In this document: piece after piece, positions 31,601 to 43,733 of the stretch
How positions within the stretch are numbered: the stretch's first letter is position 1
Layout: each line of letters starts with the position of its first letter
Origin: Pogonophryne albipinna
Taxonomy: Eukaryota; Chordata; Actinopteri; Perciformes; Artedidraconidae
Assembly (NCBI GenBank): GCA_028583405.1
Contig: CM053264.1
Location: 11,367,287 to 11,431,286, forward strand
Reading direction: 5' to 3'
Length of the DNA stretch: 64,000 bases
Position numbers and translations under genes: made by a program
Notes under the pieces: generated by a model
Seen by the model: only the letters and a program-made list of their open reading frames with translations
Told to the model about the DNA's origin: nothing
The model's database searches: none

Positions 31601-34600
31601 CAAGTCTATATTCATACTCACTTGTCCACAGGTGATGCTAAAGTGGGTCAATATTTACCGTTATCTCTCTATTGAAATGTAAATGAATCCAACTGAAGGT
31701 GTTAAAGCCGCTATCTGCACTGTAAATCCACGTCCATCACAACACATATACTGTACACACTAACAATTTGCATGTCTCAAAGCTTCCTAAATTGGTTTAT
31801 TTCAGCTATTAATGGCATAAGAATGTTCTATAAGGGATATAGAAGTGTTTGAGATGTTCGTGGTTTCCTTTCATTTCAGGCCTACTGGCGCTCCTGCTCC
31901 GCCCTGCTGGGTCAGGTTCTGGAGACTGCCTTCAAAGAGGACTTCACTGTGGAGCTGCTCAGCACCATGGATGTTGAGGGTAAAGAGTTCCTCTTTGTTT
32001 CTCCTTATTTAACCAAACATCAGAGACCTGTAGTATTAAACAAATCTCTGCCAGGAACTTTAGAGACAGAATTGAAGGTTAGATGCAGCGTCTGTCTTTG
32101 CCCGTTCTGCTCGACTTGTTATGTCTAAGTACGATTATTTTGGCTCCTTAAACATAATTCCTGGCAGGCCATTTTCTCGTAACGTTATTGAAAGATACAC
32201 GTTGACTCTGGTGAGAGGTGGTGTTTATCGGTTTCTGTTTCCATTGCTGTAGCCACTGCCGGGGCTTTCTGCTGTGACGTGGTGCTCGACCCTCAGCTCG
32301 ACTCATGGACTCCCTCTGAGGTGCGTATGTGGTCTAAGCCTCTGCAGTCATTTCCCGTCTGGGTCTTCTTCCTAAGCTAACGTTGTCCTTTTGTTGACAA
32401 CAATTACATTTCATAGCAGGATATCTGTAAAATAAAACAGTCATGCCATCGTTTCTGTTTACCATTGACATCAGGTCTTCAGCTCATGTTCAGTTCCTTT
32501 AAGAAGTGATCTTCCATCTTTTGAATATCAAATACTCATCTATTGAAACAATATCAAAGATGCTTCATTCGGCATCATTTGACCTTAATGCGTGTTTCGC
32601 TGACACCCTCCTTTTAAACTAATGCTGTCTTTTGCCAGCAAAATGAGTCTCTATACTTGGGTGTTTACGCTACCACACATGCATATTCATATTTATTTAA
32701 ATGTGTGTTTTGTGCGAGGAAGAGAGTCCAGAGTGTGAATTAAAAGTGAAGACTTAACTGGTCACCAGCAGTTGTAGAGAGGGAATAGTTCAGATGTTTT
32801 TCTTGGTGTTGTTATTTTACCTTGGGTTACCAGATTTGAGTGTTATAAACCAACATGGCGGTATCTTATCTCTCCAGGAGTCGCTGCGGTCTCTCACCCG
32901 AGGGGCCCAGCAGCTGATCCACCAGGACCTGGCCTGGGAGCCTCTGGTCGTGGTGCCCTCTGTGGCTCTGGAGGTCTTCTCACACAGCAGGTGCGCTTCA
33001 TAAGCAACAGAACTGTCTAACACTGATACGGTTTACAGCTTTTTCACCATGTTCCAGCTGTTTCTGTACCTTTTCTAGCTTTATACACCTCTGTGTCCTT
33101 CTTTTGCTGTCCTTGTTGCCCTCTCTGCATCGCCCCCCCCACCCCACATAATAATCCGGGACACAAGCTGATCTTCTTTTTGTCATCCAGGTGTAAACAG
33201 GAAGAGGTGCAGCAGAAGGCATCACAAAGTCCCACTGGCACCGTGATGCTCCACAGGTGACTTGCACTTTTGTTTCATTTCCACTATTTTTCTTAGTTTC
33301 CTATTTTACTTCGTAGCTTCTTTGTGTGAAGGAGAGCTGATGAATCGTGTTCCTTCCTCTCTGTGTGCAGATGTGGTGACCATGTGCTGCTGAGTGCGGG
33401 CCCCCTGGTCGGCAGGACGGGCCTCTGCTCCCAGTACGATGTGACGGCCCTCCACAACCTGGGGGAGGGTCCCTGGGGCCTCCAGCGCCGAGCACAGGGC
33501 CTCTCCCTGCCGCTGCATATGGAGGTAGGATGTGTTTCTGAGATGGTGATGGAAAGCACACTAATACGCTGTGTCTGGCTTTAATCTACTGTGTAAAAAC
33601 CTTAACGTTTGACCTTTTGTTGTATTTTAAAAGATTGACCTTCCCAGTAGACCAGAAGTGTTGTTGACCACCATTTTATCCTAAATAAATGGAGTGAGAA
33701 CATTTTGTTATTTAAACAGTTTTTTTCCAAGTTAAAAATAGTTCAATACTAATGAGTATCTGCAACTGTGCAGAAACAGCAGGCTTAAACAGGAAGAATA
33801 GACATGCAGACAGAAAAGCTGCACAGCATTAGGATGTTGATTTAGAGTCTGAATGCCAATGAAAGCTTTAAAGTATTCGGTACAGCCCTTTTTAAAAGGT
33901 GTAAATCAGTTGAAATGGTCATCTATTGGCACCTGCTTGAGGCAATCCAGGTTTTAATCACAGATGTATCAAGCAGTGATTCTTTCTCAGTCTGCAGTGG
34001 TTTCCCTCAAGATTATAAATACCAACGCTGTTGCCATGCAGCAGAATATTCATGACATTTGATTGTTATTGAGCGTGTCCTTTTGTACGGTGCATTAAAA
34101 GCACTTTATCAGTGTGTACATGTGCCTGTCAGTCACGTTGTCTTCCTCTCTGCAGGCTCATCACACGGTGTGGAGGAAACTGAAGCAGCGGGCAGGGAGA
34201 CTGGTAGGAACAACAAACACCTCTTTATTCTAATACCTCAGACAGGCGTCCAACAGCAGTGACTTCAAAGGGGGAGGGTTTTAGTCTATTTAATGAATAC
34301 TTGGCCAAATTGCTGCTGTTTTACAGAGCGAGTAGAGGTTGGGATATAACACGACTATCTTTTATTACTTAGCACTTTATATTTTTGGCAAAAACAGAGG
34401 AAATAGATGAGTGTGTGCTCCAGGTCCCATCCTCCTCATGAAGGACAAACTGCAGTGTCTTTTTAAAACACGACATCAAAGACACAGAAGACAACACAAG
34501 GAAGAAGTATTTTTAAATCTCTCCAGGTTCAAGGCTCGTATTCTAGACATCGTGACGCTCAGATTGATGTCTGAGAACAAGCGGCTCTTAAAGAGAAAGC

Positions 34601-36354
34601 ATCAATTCTTCAAATTCAAACTAGGCTGCGAGTTAATTTTGAATGGAGCCATCTAGGCGAAATATATTTTGCTCTGGCATTCTCTGTGCATCAGCGTAAT
34701 GCTAAAAAGATGTACTCATTAATAGACACACTAGATCTGGCGAGAGATGACTTACTGCGCTCTGTGGCCTACATTTTATTTTCACTGAGATTTGTTCGCT
34801 GGCGGATAAAAATAGCACTTTCTTAGACAAAAGTGTGGACGAAGGATATTTGGATCAAGGTCTTTCTGGAGTTTTTACAAGCACAGGATTAGCATGCAGA
34901 CCTGCTGCAGGACAGCACTTCATGCTCTTAGAGGGCACTGGTCCATAGCATCTCCTGACACATTAATGTTAGCTGTGTCTGAGTAAAGGCAGCGTGTTGT
35001 CCTGTCCTCGATGTCCCAGGTGTTAATCACCAATCAGTGGAGGAGCTATAAACCCTCTGAAGCACATTCACCCTGCAGTTAGTTCCATATTTGTGTGCGA
35101 ACCACAGCTAATGCACGTGATATCCTTCTCTTCATCAACTCAGAGATCATTCGGTGGATGTTTTCGTTCCTCCCATGAACAACAAGAGGCTAGTTTGTGT
35201 TGTCATGCAGATAAAATATATTTTATTCATGTGGACAAACTGTGCGAGATGTGGAGCTACACTAACAAGCAGCTACGAGGACTGGGCTCAAAACCCAATC
35301 TGAAAAAAGATTTGTAGACATCTGAGTGTAATTCAGTACAACGTGGGTACTACTCTGGTCGTTTGAGAAAGACTCACGTTAGGGCTGCTCGATTATGGCA
35401 AAAATCATAATCTCGATTATTTGGGTCAATAATTGATATCACGATTATCCATTTACTTTGAAAACATACATTTATTGAAAAGAAAATGTGAACAGTATGT
35501 TTTTAACAGTTGATTACCCTGAACTTTAAGTTTAATTCAACTGAAAAACCAATAAAAACGTGTACTTCTTCATTTTTAAAACCAGCAGCCCCTGAGTTTG
35601 TTAGAAAGAAGAAGAATTTCAGCATGGACAAAGTGCAACTTCCTGTAGTAATTTATTATAAGATAAACTTGGACAAGCTGTCTTCTTATCAGGTATTTAA
35701 ACACCACATTCAAGTGTGTTCTTTAATGTTGTGGTATACAGCAGACTGCAGTGAAGGTACACTTCACACAACAACTCCTTTCAAGTCCTTTCCAAATGCT
35801 GCCGATAATCCCTCACAGACTGTGAAGTATGGCAAGCATAGAAGGTCAAAGGTTAACATGATATAGGTTGAGAACAATTTAGACAAAAAAATCTGAACTT
35901 TTTTTAAGCGATATCGCTCAATGTCTAAATAGTCTGCTGCAGTGTTGTAATGTTGTAAAGTGTTGCTGTTATTTTGTCCACCTTCTGTGTGTGCTGCCAT
36001 ACAGAAACAGGGTTATAAAAGCAGAGATGTGTGGGTGTCGTGTTTTCTGAGCCGGCTGCAGGCGGTGGGGAAGCATGTCCCCCGTCTGCCTCCAGCTGGC
36101 GCTCGAAACAAGGACGCCCACGCTCCAAACCCCGCCTCCAACATAACAACAACCCCATAACAAATCTGTAGAAGGATCATTTAGACATGATATTTAAGGC
36201 CATTTCTAGTTTTCGTTGCCCAATAGGTTGGAGAGGAGACGTAAGGATATATAATAATCATAAATGTGTGGATTTATTTGCGCAGGTTGAGATGCCGAAA
36301 CCTGAAGAAGTGACTCCACCCGCCTCCGAGCAGCCAGCAACAACCTCTGCATAA
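28654..36354 (+). CDS. mrpl39: mrpl39: mitochondrial large-subunit ribosomal protein mL39
   Basis: Ten exons with consistent phases: 28654-28690, 29376-29582, 31224-31363, 31880-31979, 32253-32320, 32878-32990, 33191-33256, 33371-33524, 34156-34203, 36286-36354; 1002 nt, 333 aa (human 338). The product is a structural protein of the mitoribosome large subunit. It is related to the N-terminal part of threonyl-tRNA synthetase, including a TGS domain (about residues 60-120), and has no aminoacylation site. Family landmarks are RIEKIEV, MNRGMSTPLSCARHL, SALALVDGEPW, LTFKDNDP, AYWRSCSALLGQVLE, GAFCCDVVLDPQLD and LSLPLHMEAHHTVW. The first 37 nt encode MVTRTVCQVLQR, rich in Arg and without acidic residues, as expected for a mitochondrial targeting start. 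The tail (MPKPEEVTPPASEQPATTSA) is Pro/Thr-rich and probably disordered. Intron 2 holds a hAT element and intron 9 a hAT-like end. Confidence 0.96.
29090..29310 (+). repeat. Retroelement 3'-end fragment, copy 2
   Basis: Matches 23192-23400 over the block tgttgcactgttggaggagc...acaataaaagcc. It lies in mrpl39 intron 1, about 65 bp before exon 2. Confidence 0.6.
29762..31070. mobile_element. hAT-type transposon with an internal minisatellite, mrpl39 intron 2
   Basis: Left end TATGGATGGGAATTTG; the right end reverse-complemented begins TAGGGATGGGAACGATT. The 8-bp duplication GTAGTCGG lies at 29754-29761 and 31071-31078. CGAATATTCG-like motifs lie near the ends. No transposase frame was found. 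The right part is a 20-bp tandem repeat, listed separately. Confidence 0.85.
30796..31040 (+). repeat. 20-bp minisatellite
   Basis: About twelve tandem copies of the unit gaatacctgaataattatta with few changes (one unit has CGAATGCC, one has an inserted AATAATT, one GAACACC). The array lies inside the hAT element. The copies are directly adjacent with no spacers, so this is not a CRISPR-type array. Confidence 0.92.
35379..35900 (+). mobile_element. Degraded hAT-like element end in mrpl39 intron 9
   Basis: Starts TAGGGCTGCTCGATTATGGC and continues with ATAATCTCGATTATTT, the usual left end of a fish miniature hAT element. No clear partner end or target duplication was found; the right limit is arbitrary. 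Confidence 0.4.
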
Positions 36355-36409
36355 TGTCACACACACACACACACACACTTTCACATGTATCCCATTGTAT
36401 TATTTGTTC

Positions 36410-36415
36410 AATAAA
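36410..36415 (+). terminator. mrpl39: mrpl39 polyadenylation signal
   Basis: AATAAA lies 56 bp after the stop codon, following a short CA repeat. A very short 3' UTR is plausible for this housekeeping gene. Confidence 0.7.
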
Positions 36416-36508
36416 TGTGTAAAATAATATAACAAATCACTCCCGCTTTTCTCATTCTTACTTAAATTGCTCAAAAATGTAAGTAAATAATTTCCCATGA
36501 GCCCTTTC

Positions 36509-36700
36509 AAAGTCAAAGTCAGCTTTATTGTCAACACTACATGTGTTATACACCCAGTAATCTCGAGATACCGTTTCCCGCAGTCCCACAGTGTGACATT
36601 GACATATATACATAAAACAAAACAAAAAGGGCCTAGATAAACGGGTACAATTTGTACAAAATGTTCAAAGTGCAGTTTCTGGTACAAAACAAAACGTTGT
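36509..36700 (-). repeat. Retroelement tail-like repeat
   Basis: Begins caaagtcaaagtcagcttta followed by TTGTCAA. This is the reverse complement of a common fish retroelement 3' end (TTGACAATAAAGCTGACTTT). A poly-G run lies shortly after, near 36725-36736. Confidence 0.5.
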
Positions 36701-36739
36701 GTGTTGACAAAGATTGCAACACTTGGGGGGGGGGGGAAG

Positions 36740-38770
36740 GTGCTTCAGTTGTTCAGCTGATGAGGAGGAGTAAGAGTGAAAATTGAAACGTGTGGATGTC
36801 GGTTACTGTATGTGTGTGTCAGCAGTTTGCTCAACAACAACAGCGGAGTGTGTGTGTGTGTATGTGTTAGCCGAAGGCAGCTGTTGCGTCTATCACTTAT
36901 CAAGCAGGTGGCTCTCAATCCTCAGAGTGTGTTTGAGTCAAGTGTGAGAAAGTGTGAGCGAGCCTGAGGATCGGAGTCTGGAGGCGCTTTGTTTTTTTCC
37001 CAGGATTCCAGGCATTTTGTCACATTAAACACAACACTCCTGGAGATGTTTGCCACAGCTAGCCTTTCTCTCAGCCAACACAACAATCTGTGTGTGTGGA
37101 GAGACTGCATCACAATCTACAATGGTTTACCACTTTCCAATGAGACACCTTTTTGAAAGAGCTTTATAAATTGAAATGAATGCCATGTTTTCATGTATAT
37201 CAACTATGTGTGAAGTCTTATTTATTTTATTTCTAAAAGCACATGACAATAGTTGCAGTCTTTTTGAAAGATAAAAACAAATCCGTAGCATCAAAGAATA
37301 TAAATAGATGTGTTGGGATCATCATTGATGATTTATGGTACGAATAATTTACAGACTGTCCTGGTGCCTTCAGACGATCCATATTCACATTAAAGGCTTC
37401 TCAAATTATTAATTATAGAAATGATATTTTGGGAAAAACATTTACTATCATTTGAACCCGTTTTACCGAGCGTTAGTAAGAGGTACCCATAGTTTTTCTT
37501 ATCATGCTGCTAGCTTACTTTAGTGGGTTAGCTCTCCTCTCGTGTTACAGTACAGGTGGTTACAGACAGCTGGTAATAACCACCAATGACACGAAGAAAC
37601 ATTGAGCAGCCCCTCCCCCGGTCATACATTACAGATCTCTGTCGGACATCTGATCCCCCGCCACTGTGTGTGTTTGACAAGTAAGATAAGTAAAGACCGG
37701 TACCTCCCCCACTCTAACCTCAGATTAACCAGCGAGGGTTTTGTAACAGGCAGTTTTCTTGCATTTAATCACAGCCCAGCGGCATCAATCCCCATCAGGA
37801 GACTTCTGAGGGTCGAGCAAAGCCACTAAACTGGGTGCAGCTGTCTGGGCTACGACCCCCACCCCAACACACACTGACAGAGTGCAAGACACACCCAAGG
37901 ACATATGCCTCGGACCCTGAGAGCACAGTCACACCAATTGAGATGTTTGAATCTGTGCCCTGAATTCCTCGCCTCTAGAGATGACTGCTGCGCCCGCTGC
38001 TCAAACATTATTAAAATTGAATAGCTACTAAAACATGCCGCAATAATGCATTCCTATAAATCAATTAATAATGCGTTTCTCTTATCCGGCTTTTGCGCGA
38101 GAGCTTGCGCAGTAGGAGGTCAACAGTGAAGTCAGCCAAGAGGTTTCATATAGTATAAGCAAGCATTGAAAGAGTTTGAAGCTGGTTAATAAACCAGCTC
38201 CTTACTCAAATATTGTGTAAGAAACTATGCCACAAACATCCAGAGAAACGAAAGGGGTCTAATATCTTTAAAAATGTAGTAACTGCAGTGCTTCTCGACA
38301 GTTAATGTCTTTATTACAATTATGATAATCTATCCAGTGAAGCCAAACAGTAAATGTACCTTCTGTCTCTGCAAAGTGAGTAATCATAGTGTACATTTTC
38401 AGTTTCCTAGAGAAAAGGCACTGATTCATTTCCTGTTTTCCAGCCTTGGGAGTGCTTGTCCTTTATCCTCTAAGCCTTTCATTGTTTTGGGACTGCACCT
38501 GGAATTTGTTTTGAGCACAGCACCTTGATCCAAGGCTGGAATGATCTTTGTCATATATTTCCTCCGGAAACATCTCACATTTAATAATATTGGAATTTGA
38601 TAATCAACATCAACTTAACATTTAGAGGGGTCTTTACAAGTGGAAACTTTCATGCACTTCAATGCAAAACATACTAATGCAGCCCCATTTCATTCAATAT
38701 TATAGTTGTACGTGGGGGGGCTCTGTGTGGAGGTGCGAGAGGGGGGCGGGGGGCGGAGGTCGAGGATCTT
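36740..38770. other. Intergenic stretch without a recognisable gene
   Basis: Only short random frames occur (for example 36776-36967 and 37602-37829 plus). A GGGGGGCGGGGGGCGG patch near 38740-38756 abuts the LINE that follows. Nothing else was seen. Confidence 0.6.
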
Positions 38771-38774
38771 TTCA

Positions 38775-40500
38775 TTTAATTTCAAACCTTTATTTATCCA
38801 GATTGTCCCTTGAGATCATAGATCTCTTTTTCAAGGAAGACCTGCAGCAATTAGGTTCCACATGAAACATAAAACAACATAAAACAATAGAGGATATCAT
38901 ACAACATATTTACAAGCTACATTTACATACTTATCAACATTTACAAATACCCATAGTTTCAACGAGCATTTCACTTAGACTTGCTTTAAAAACATTCAGA
39001 GGAATAAAATTGCTCAGATTGAATTCTTGCTGAAGATTGTTCCAAGCAAGTGGCGCTGCGCACATAAAAGCTGTCTTACCTAAGACAGTCCTTGCTCTTG
39101 GCACATCTAACAAGACTACATCATGCGATCTCAGACAATAGCTGCTTGCAACTCTCTGTGTTATCAGAGAGCAGATATAATACAGGAGTTTACCCAACAA
39201 AGCTTTATAAATAAACGTGTACCAATGACTAACCCTCCGTACAGTAAGTGATGGCAAACCTGCCTTGGCATACAGGGTACAGTGATGTGTAAGTGCGCTG
39301 TGATAGGCGGCATCTAACTTGTTCAGGCAATGGGCAGGTGCATTCATATAGATCAGATCACCAGCACAGGTCAAAAGGTCACAGAGACCAGCCTTTTCCT
39401 GGCCTCAAGCGAGAAACAGGACTTGTTTCTGAAAAAGAAACTTAGTCTAACCCTCAGCTTTTTAAGCAGGTTATTGACCTGAAGTTTAAAAGAGAGACAA
39501 TCATCAAGCCAGATACCAAGGTAATTATAACAGGCAACAACTTCAAGTTGTATTCCTTGCGCAGTTACAATATCCAAAACAGGCTCTGCGTCTTTTTAGC
39601 TTTTGAAAAGAGCATTACTTTAGTTTCAACATTTAAAAGAAGCTTTAGTTCAGAGAGCTGAGTCTGAATAATGTTAAAAACAGCCTGTAATTTAACAGCA
39701 GCCTCCTTAATGGAGGGACCTGCACAGTCCATCATGGTATCATCTGCATAGAAATGTAAAGTAGCTTAATCGACATTTTCACCTAAACTGTTGATGTATA
39801 TGGAGAATAAAAGTGGACCTAAAACAGAACCTTGTGGTACACCATTAGCAATGTTTAACCACTCAGAAGACAGCCCATCAAACTGAACACATTTGGACCT
39901 TTCAGAGAGTAGTTCACAAACCACCCACTGCAAGGCTGGATATGCCAATACTGAATAGCCTCTGCTTCAAGATGCGATGATCGACGGTATCAAACGCTTT
40001 GGAAAGATCAATAAATAGAGCTGCACAACTCTGCTTATTATCTAAGATACTCGTAATGTCATTCACCACTTTCATTGTGGCAGTGATGGTGCTCTGTTGC
40101 TTTCTGAAGCCTGACTGATGTTTAGACAGGATATTATTTTTACATAAAAACTCCTTTACTTGTTCACTCACTAGGCGTTCGAGCACCTTCGCCAGAATTG
40201 ACAATTTAGAGATTGGCCTATAGTTATTTAATAAAGTGGCCTCCCCTCCTTTTAGTAAAGGCAAGACATAAGCTGACTTCCATACTTTTGGAATTGCATT
40301 TGCTTCATGAACAACATTAATAGTAAAAGGAGAAAAACTGAAAGGGTTTTCCAGACCACATTGTTCAGAGTCACAGACTGTGGTGTTCACAGAAGCAGAG
40401 TTAGTCACAGAATCAAACAGAGAACCGCAGGACACAAAATGCTCATTAAAGTAATTTAGCATAGTAGCCCTGTCCGATATAGAGCCAGATGCTGTGGTAA
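38775..40500 (-). mobile_element. Broken LINE (non-LTR retrotransposon), minus strand
   Basis: Successive minus-strand frames (39914-40462, 39766-39948, 39371-39577, 38934-39374) together cover a reverse transcriptase. Visible motifs are NNYRPISKLSILAKVLERLV, ALFIDLSKAFDTVDH and [19 protein letters not shown]; the DNA at about 39745 reads as FYADDTMMD, the catalytic box. Frame shifts and stops separate the pieces, and the 5' part (endonuclease) is missing. The 3' end at 38786-38850 reads, on the minus strand, CTTGAAAAAGAGATC...CAATCTGGATAAATAAAGG, a tail shared with the SINE at 56982. Clade assignment (CR1/L2/Rex-like) is a guess. Confidence 0.85.
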
Positions 40501-40764
40501 GGCAATCTCATTATTTGACCTCAAGGGATATACACTGTGGCCCTAAAGCAACTGCTCCATTATCTGTATCAAATGCACACATTGATGCCACCAAATGTCA
40601 CAATAAAAATAGAAAGTACTACAAATAAACTGGAATTCATTTACATCTTAAATTATTAATATATACACAAAAAAAGGTTTACAAATATCCAACCTTCAAA
40701 TTGCTTTTTTAAATCAACACTGCTCTGCACACTTGAAGAACATTTGTGTGGAAATCTCAATTCA

Positions 40765-41000
40765 TTTGTAGGGCTGCGTGAGTATGGCCAAAAGTATGGG
40801 AGTAAATCTCACTGTAAACTATTTAATCATCACCAAATTCTGTGTTATTATGACCGATCATAACTCAGCTTTATGCAGACATACATTTAGCATGGTGTAC
40901 AGGGCCGGTTTTTGGCATAGGCGGTCTCTTAGGGCGCCAGATCTGGGGGGGGGGGGGGGGGGGGGGCCGCTGCGCTGGCAGCTCTGGGAGGGAAAAAAAC
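40765..41000 (+). mobile_element. Mixed hAT-like fragments and a poly-G tract
   Basis: TAGGGCTGCGTGAGTATGGC at about 40771 and CAGGGCCGGTTTTTGGC at about 40901 both look like left ends of hAT-type elements. The second is cut by a run of about 20 G at 40947-40966. No matching right ends were found, so these are fragments. Confidence 0.4.
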
Positions 41001-41239
41001 ATTTTTGACTGTTTGCGCTCATCCTAATTTTCAGCCTTGATGTGACAACATTCATAATTAAGTTCACCCGGTTACACTTTTCATTTGCCCTGTACGATGG
41101 GCGCTGTAAGTGATGAAAGTGCAGGGGTGTTGGCTTATCAGGCGATCGCAATGATTGAGTCAGACCTAAACATTTCAGATGTATATCTCACACTGCACTG
41201 TAACTTGAATTCACCTTTGTTATTCATGATTTATTATCT

Positions 41240-41400
41240 TTGCTTTTAAATGCCTGTTTTTAAATGCCCTTTTATAATATGTTTCTTAATGCTCTTAATG
41301 TCTTTCATTTTTGTAAAGCACTTTGAATTTCCTTGTGTTGAAATGTGCTATATAAATAAACTTGCCTTGCCTTGCCTTACAAATAAAACTCGTTTAAATA
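41240..41400 (+). repeat. Retroelement 3' end with CTTGC repeats
   Basis: The block gtaaagcactttgaattt...gtgctatataaataaactt is followed by repeated GCCTT units. It is a widespread fish retroelement tail and lies just upstream of the jam2 promoter region. Confidence 0.55.
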
Positions 41401-41479
41401 GAGTAAGACAGTCAAACAAAGACAATATTTAGTCTTCTGAAGATAAATGAAGATATTTCAAACCAATTTTAGGGTCATC

Positions 41480-41993
41480 TCGGGTCCCTCTCAAGGTGCG
41501 GTAAGATGCGTGCCACACCTTGTTGCCTCCCGTTATTTGGCCATTTGTCAGTGCAGTGCGCGTCTTGGACACCGCGCTGCGCTCTTGCCGCTCCGCCGCG
41601 CTGCTCGTCTGAACGCTCCCCCATCCCTCCCTCCCTCCCTCCCTCCTCTCCACCCTCACCCAGCGCAGGAGCAACACACCCCAGTGGGAGAGAGGACGTC
41701 CAACCGCATCTTTCATAGTAACCGAGGCTCACTTCTCAGCCAGGACCCCGGTGTTTCTGACCGATCTGTCCCGGAGGTGCGTCCAGATAATCCGCTTTCT
41801 CCGCGCCGCTTCTCTTCGCTCCGGTTCCGCTCGGCGCCGGATCGGTCCGCTCGCTTCCCCCCGGAGATCGGTTAATTCCCTGGAAACTGGATGAATTATT
41901 GGAGAGTTGTGAACAAGTGCGAGAATAAAGCTGAGGCTCGGGATCCTCGCTCCGTCCAGGGAAGACAACACTCTGCCAGAGTTGTGGACGAGA
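41480..41993 (+). promoter_or_regulatory. jam2: jam2 CpG-rich promoter and 5' UTR
   Basis: A GC- and CpG-rich block (gcgcgtcttgg, ccgcgctgcgctcttgccgc), a CCCT repeat near 41625-41645 and the leader before the ATG at 41994. The rise in GC against the AT-rich flanks suggests a CpG-island promoter. No TATA box is obvious. Open frames here (41447-41875 plus, 41475-41732 minus) are by-products of the base composition. Confidence 0.65.
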
Positions 41994-43052
41994 ATGGAGG
42001 GGACGTCCCTGTATCTTCCTATTGTTATTTTACTGATGCAATGTAAGTGACTAACGGAAAGTGTTCAGAATTACTCATTGTTTCGCTGGCTGTTTGCTTC
42101 CTTCCTTCCTATCTCTCTAAGAGATAATGCTTAGAAAATACAGTTAAGTGCCTGATAGTAGCTTAATGTACTTTAATTGATCTAATTATAAGGATTTCTG
42201 TTTTATTTACTGTCCATGGATGTCGAGGATCTATACCTTGAAAAAAATGCAGTTACATTTGTGCTCTTCGACTTAATTTGATTAACATGTTTTCTTACTC
42301 AAATAGTACTCTCATTTTCTTAAGGTTTTATTTCTAAAGCAAAAAAATACATTTGAAATCATGAATTGACGTTTGAACCCTCCACAAGATAACACTGAAA
42401 TTGATTATAAAAGTGCTCGCCTTAACTAATCTTTTATTTATAATACTTTATTTTTATGTCCGTGGATCTCTAGGATCTATCACCATTTTCAACTAGTGAA
42501 TTTAACTATTTTGAGATCGTGGTTTTATTTAATTACAGTTTATTTCAGGTTTTATTATTTTATTCAGAACATACATTTTTCGCAGTGTTAATACGCAGTT
42601 TCCCAGTTTAGTTGAAGCCCTTAGATCCATAGAAAACAGCCCTAAAGGTGTATTTGGCGGGGTGCCACCCAAGGGTGTGGGCAGCATGGTGGTAGCAGGC
42701 ACCTGTTTCTGGCAGGAGAGGTGTGGGATCAATGCATGAAGTCAGCGTTTGGATTTCAACCAGAAATGCCAGAAACTGTTTATCCTCACGCTGAGGTGTT
42801 TTGATGCTACCAGGAGACGAGAGATGAACAGGATGACTTGTTTTTTTAAAAAGCAAAAAGGCAACCTTTCCATGATGGACAAAAGGAGATAGTGCCTCCA
42901 GGAGAGCAGGAGCAGTATGGGATGGATGTGATGAGACAGTGAGAGTGAGTGACGCAGATTTTGACACCTGCCAGGCCACCAGGTCACAAGTTCACAGAGG
43001 TGTGTGTGTGTCCAGTCCCGCTGTGGACAACTTGTCAGAAATCACTCATGTT

Positions 43053-43141
<89 letters not shown>

Positions 43142-43690
43142 GATGTCAACAGAGCAGCTTCAAATCTGCCTGATGAACGCCTGTCGAGTGAATAAAAATA
43201 GAAAAGAGGGAATGTTTTTGATTTGTCTGTGAGTTGAGAAAGACACCCCCATCTTAACCTCACACACTCACAGAGACAGCTGTTGCTCACAGAGTTATAG
43301 TCACACAGAGAGGCTTTGTTCAAATGGAACACACACACACACACACACGGTCAGTCCTCCCTGTTTTTCTCCCCCCCCCTTGAAACGTGTGCACTTCCAT
43401 GTTATCTATATCACAAAGCCGGGCAGGATACGCCCTATGGGCCTACCTCCCTTCCTCTTCCATTTGTCCTGTTCATTTTAATAAGTGCCTTAATTATTAC
43501 TGCGCCATGCTTTTGACCTCGCCACAGCCCTGGCAACACCCACCCCAGTGTCTGTAACACTCTGTACGGACCACGTAATGAGAGGAAAGCTGCGTGCCAA
43601 GGAGCGAGCGTGCCATCTTTCTATTTTTGCTCAGGCCTCTGTGAGTTTAAGCTGTCGAGGCTTGATGTTGATACGAGATGTGTGTGTGTG

Positions 43691-43733
<43 letters not shown>

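Noticed and set aside
41447..41875. 142-codon frame upstream of jam2
   Set aside because: Open because of the CpG-rich leader; Pro/Ser/Arg composition reflects base content and it is not in frame with jam2.
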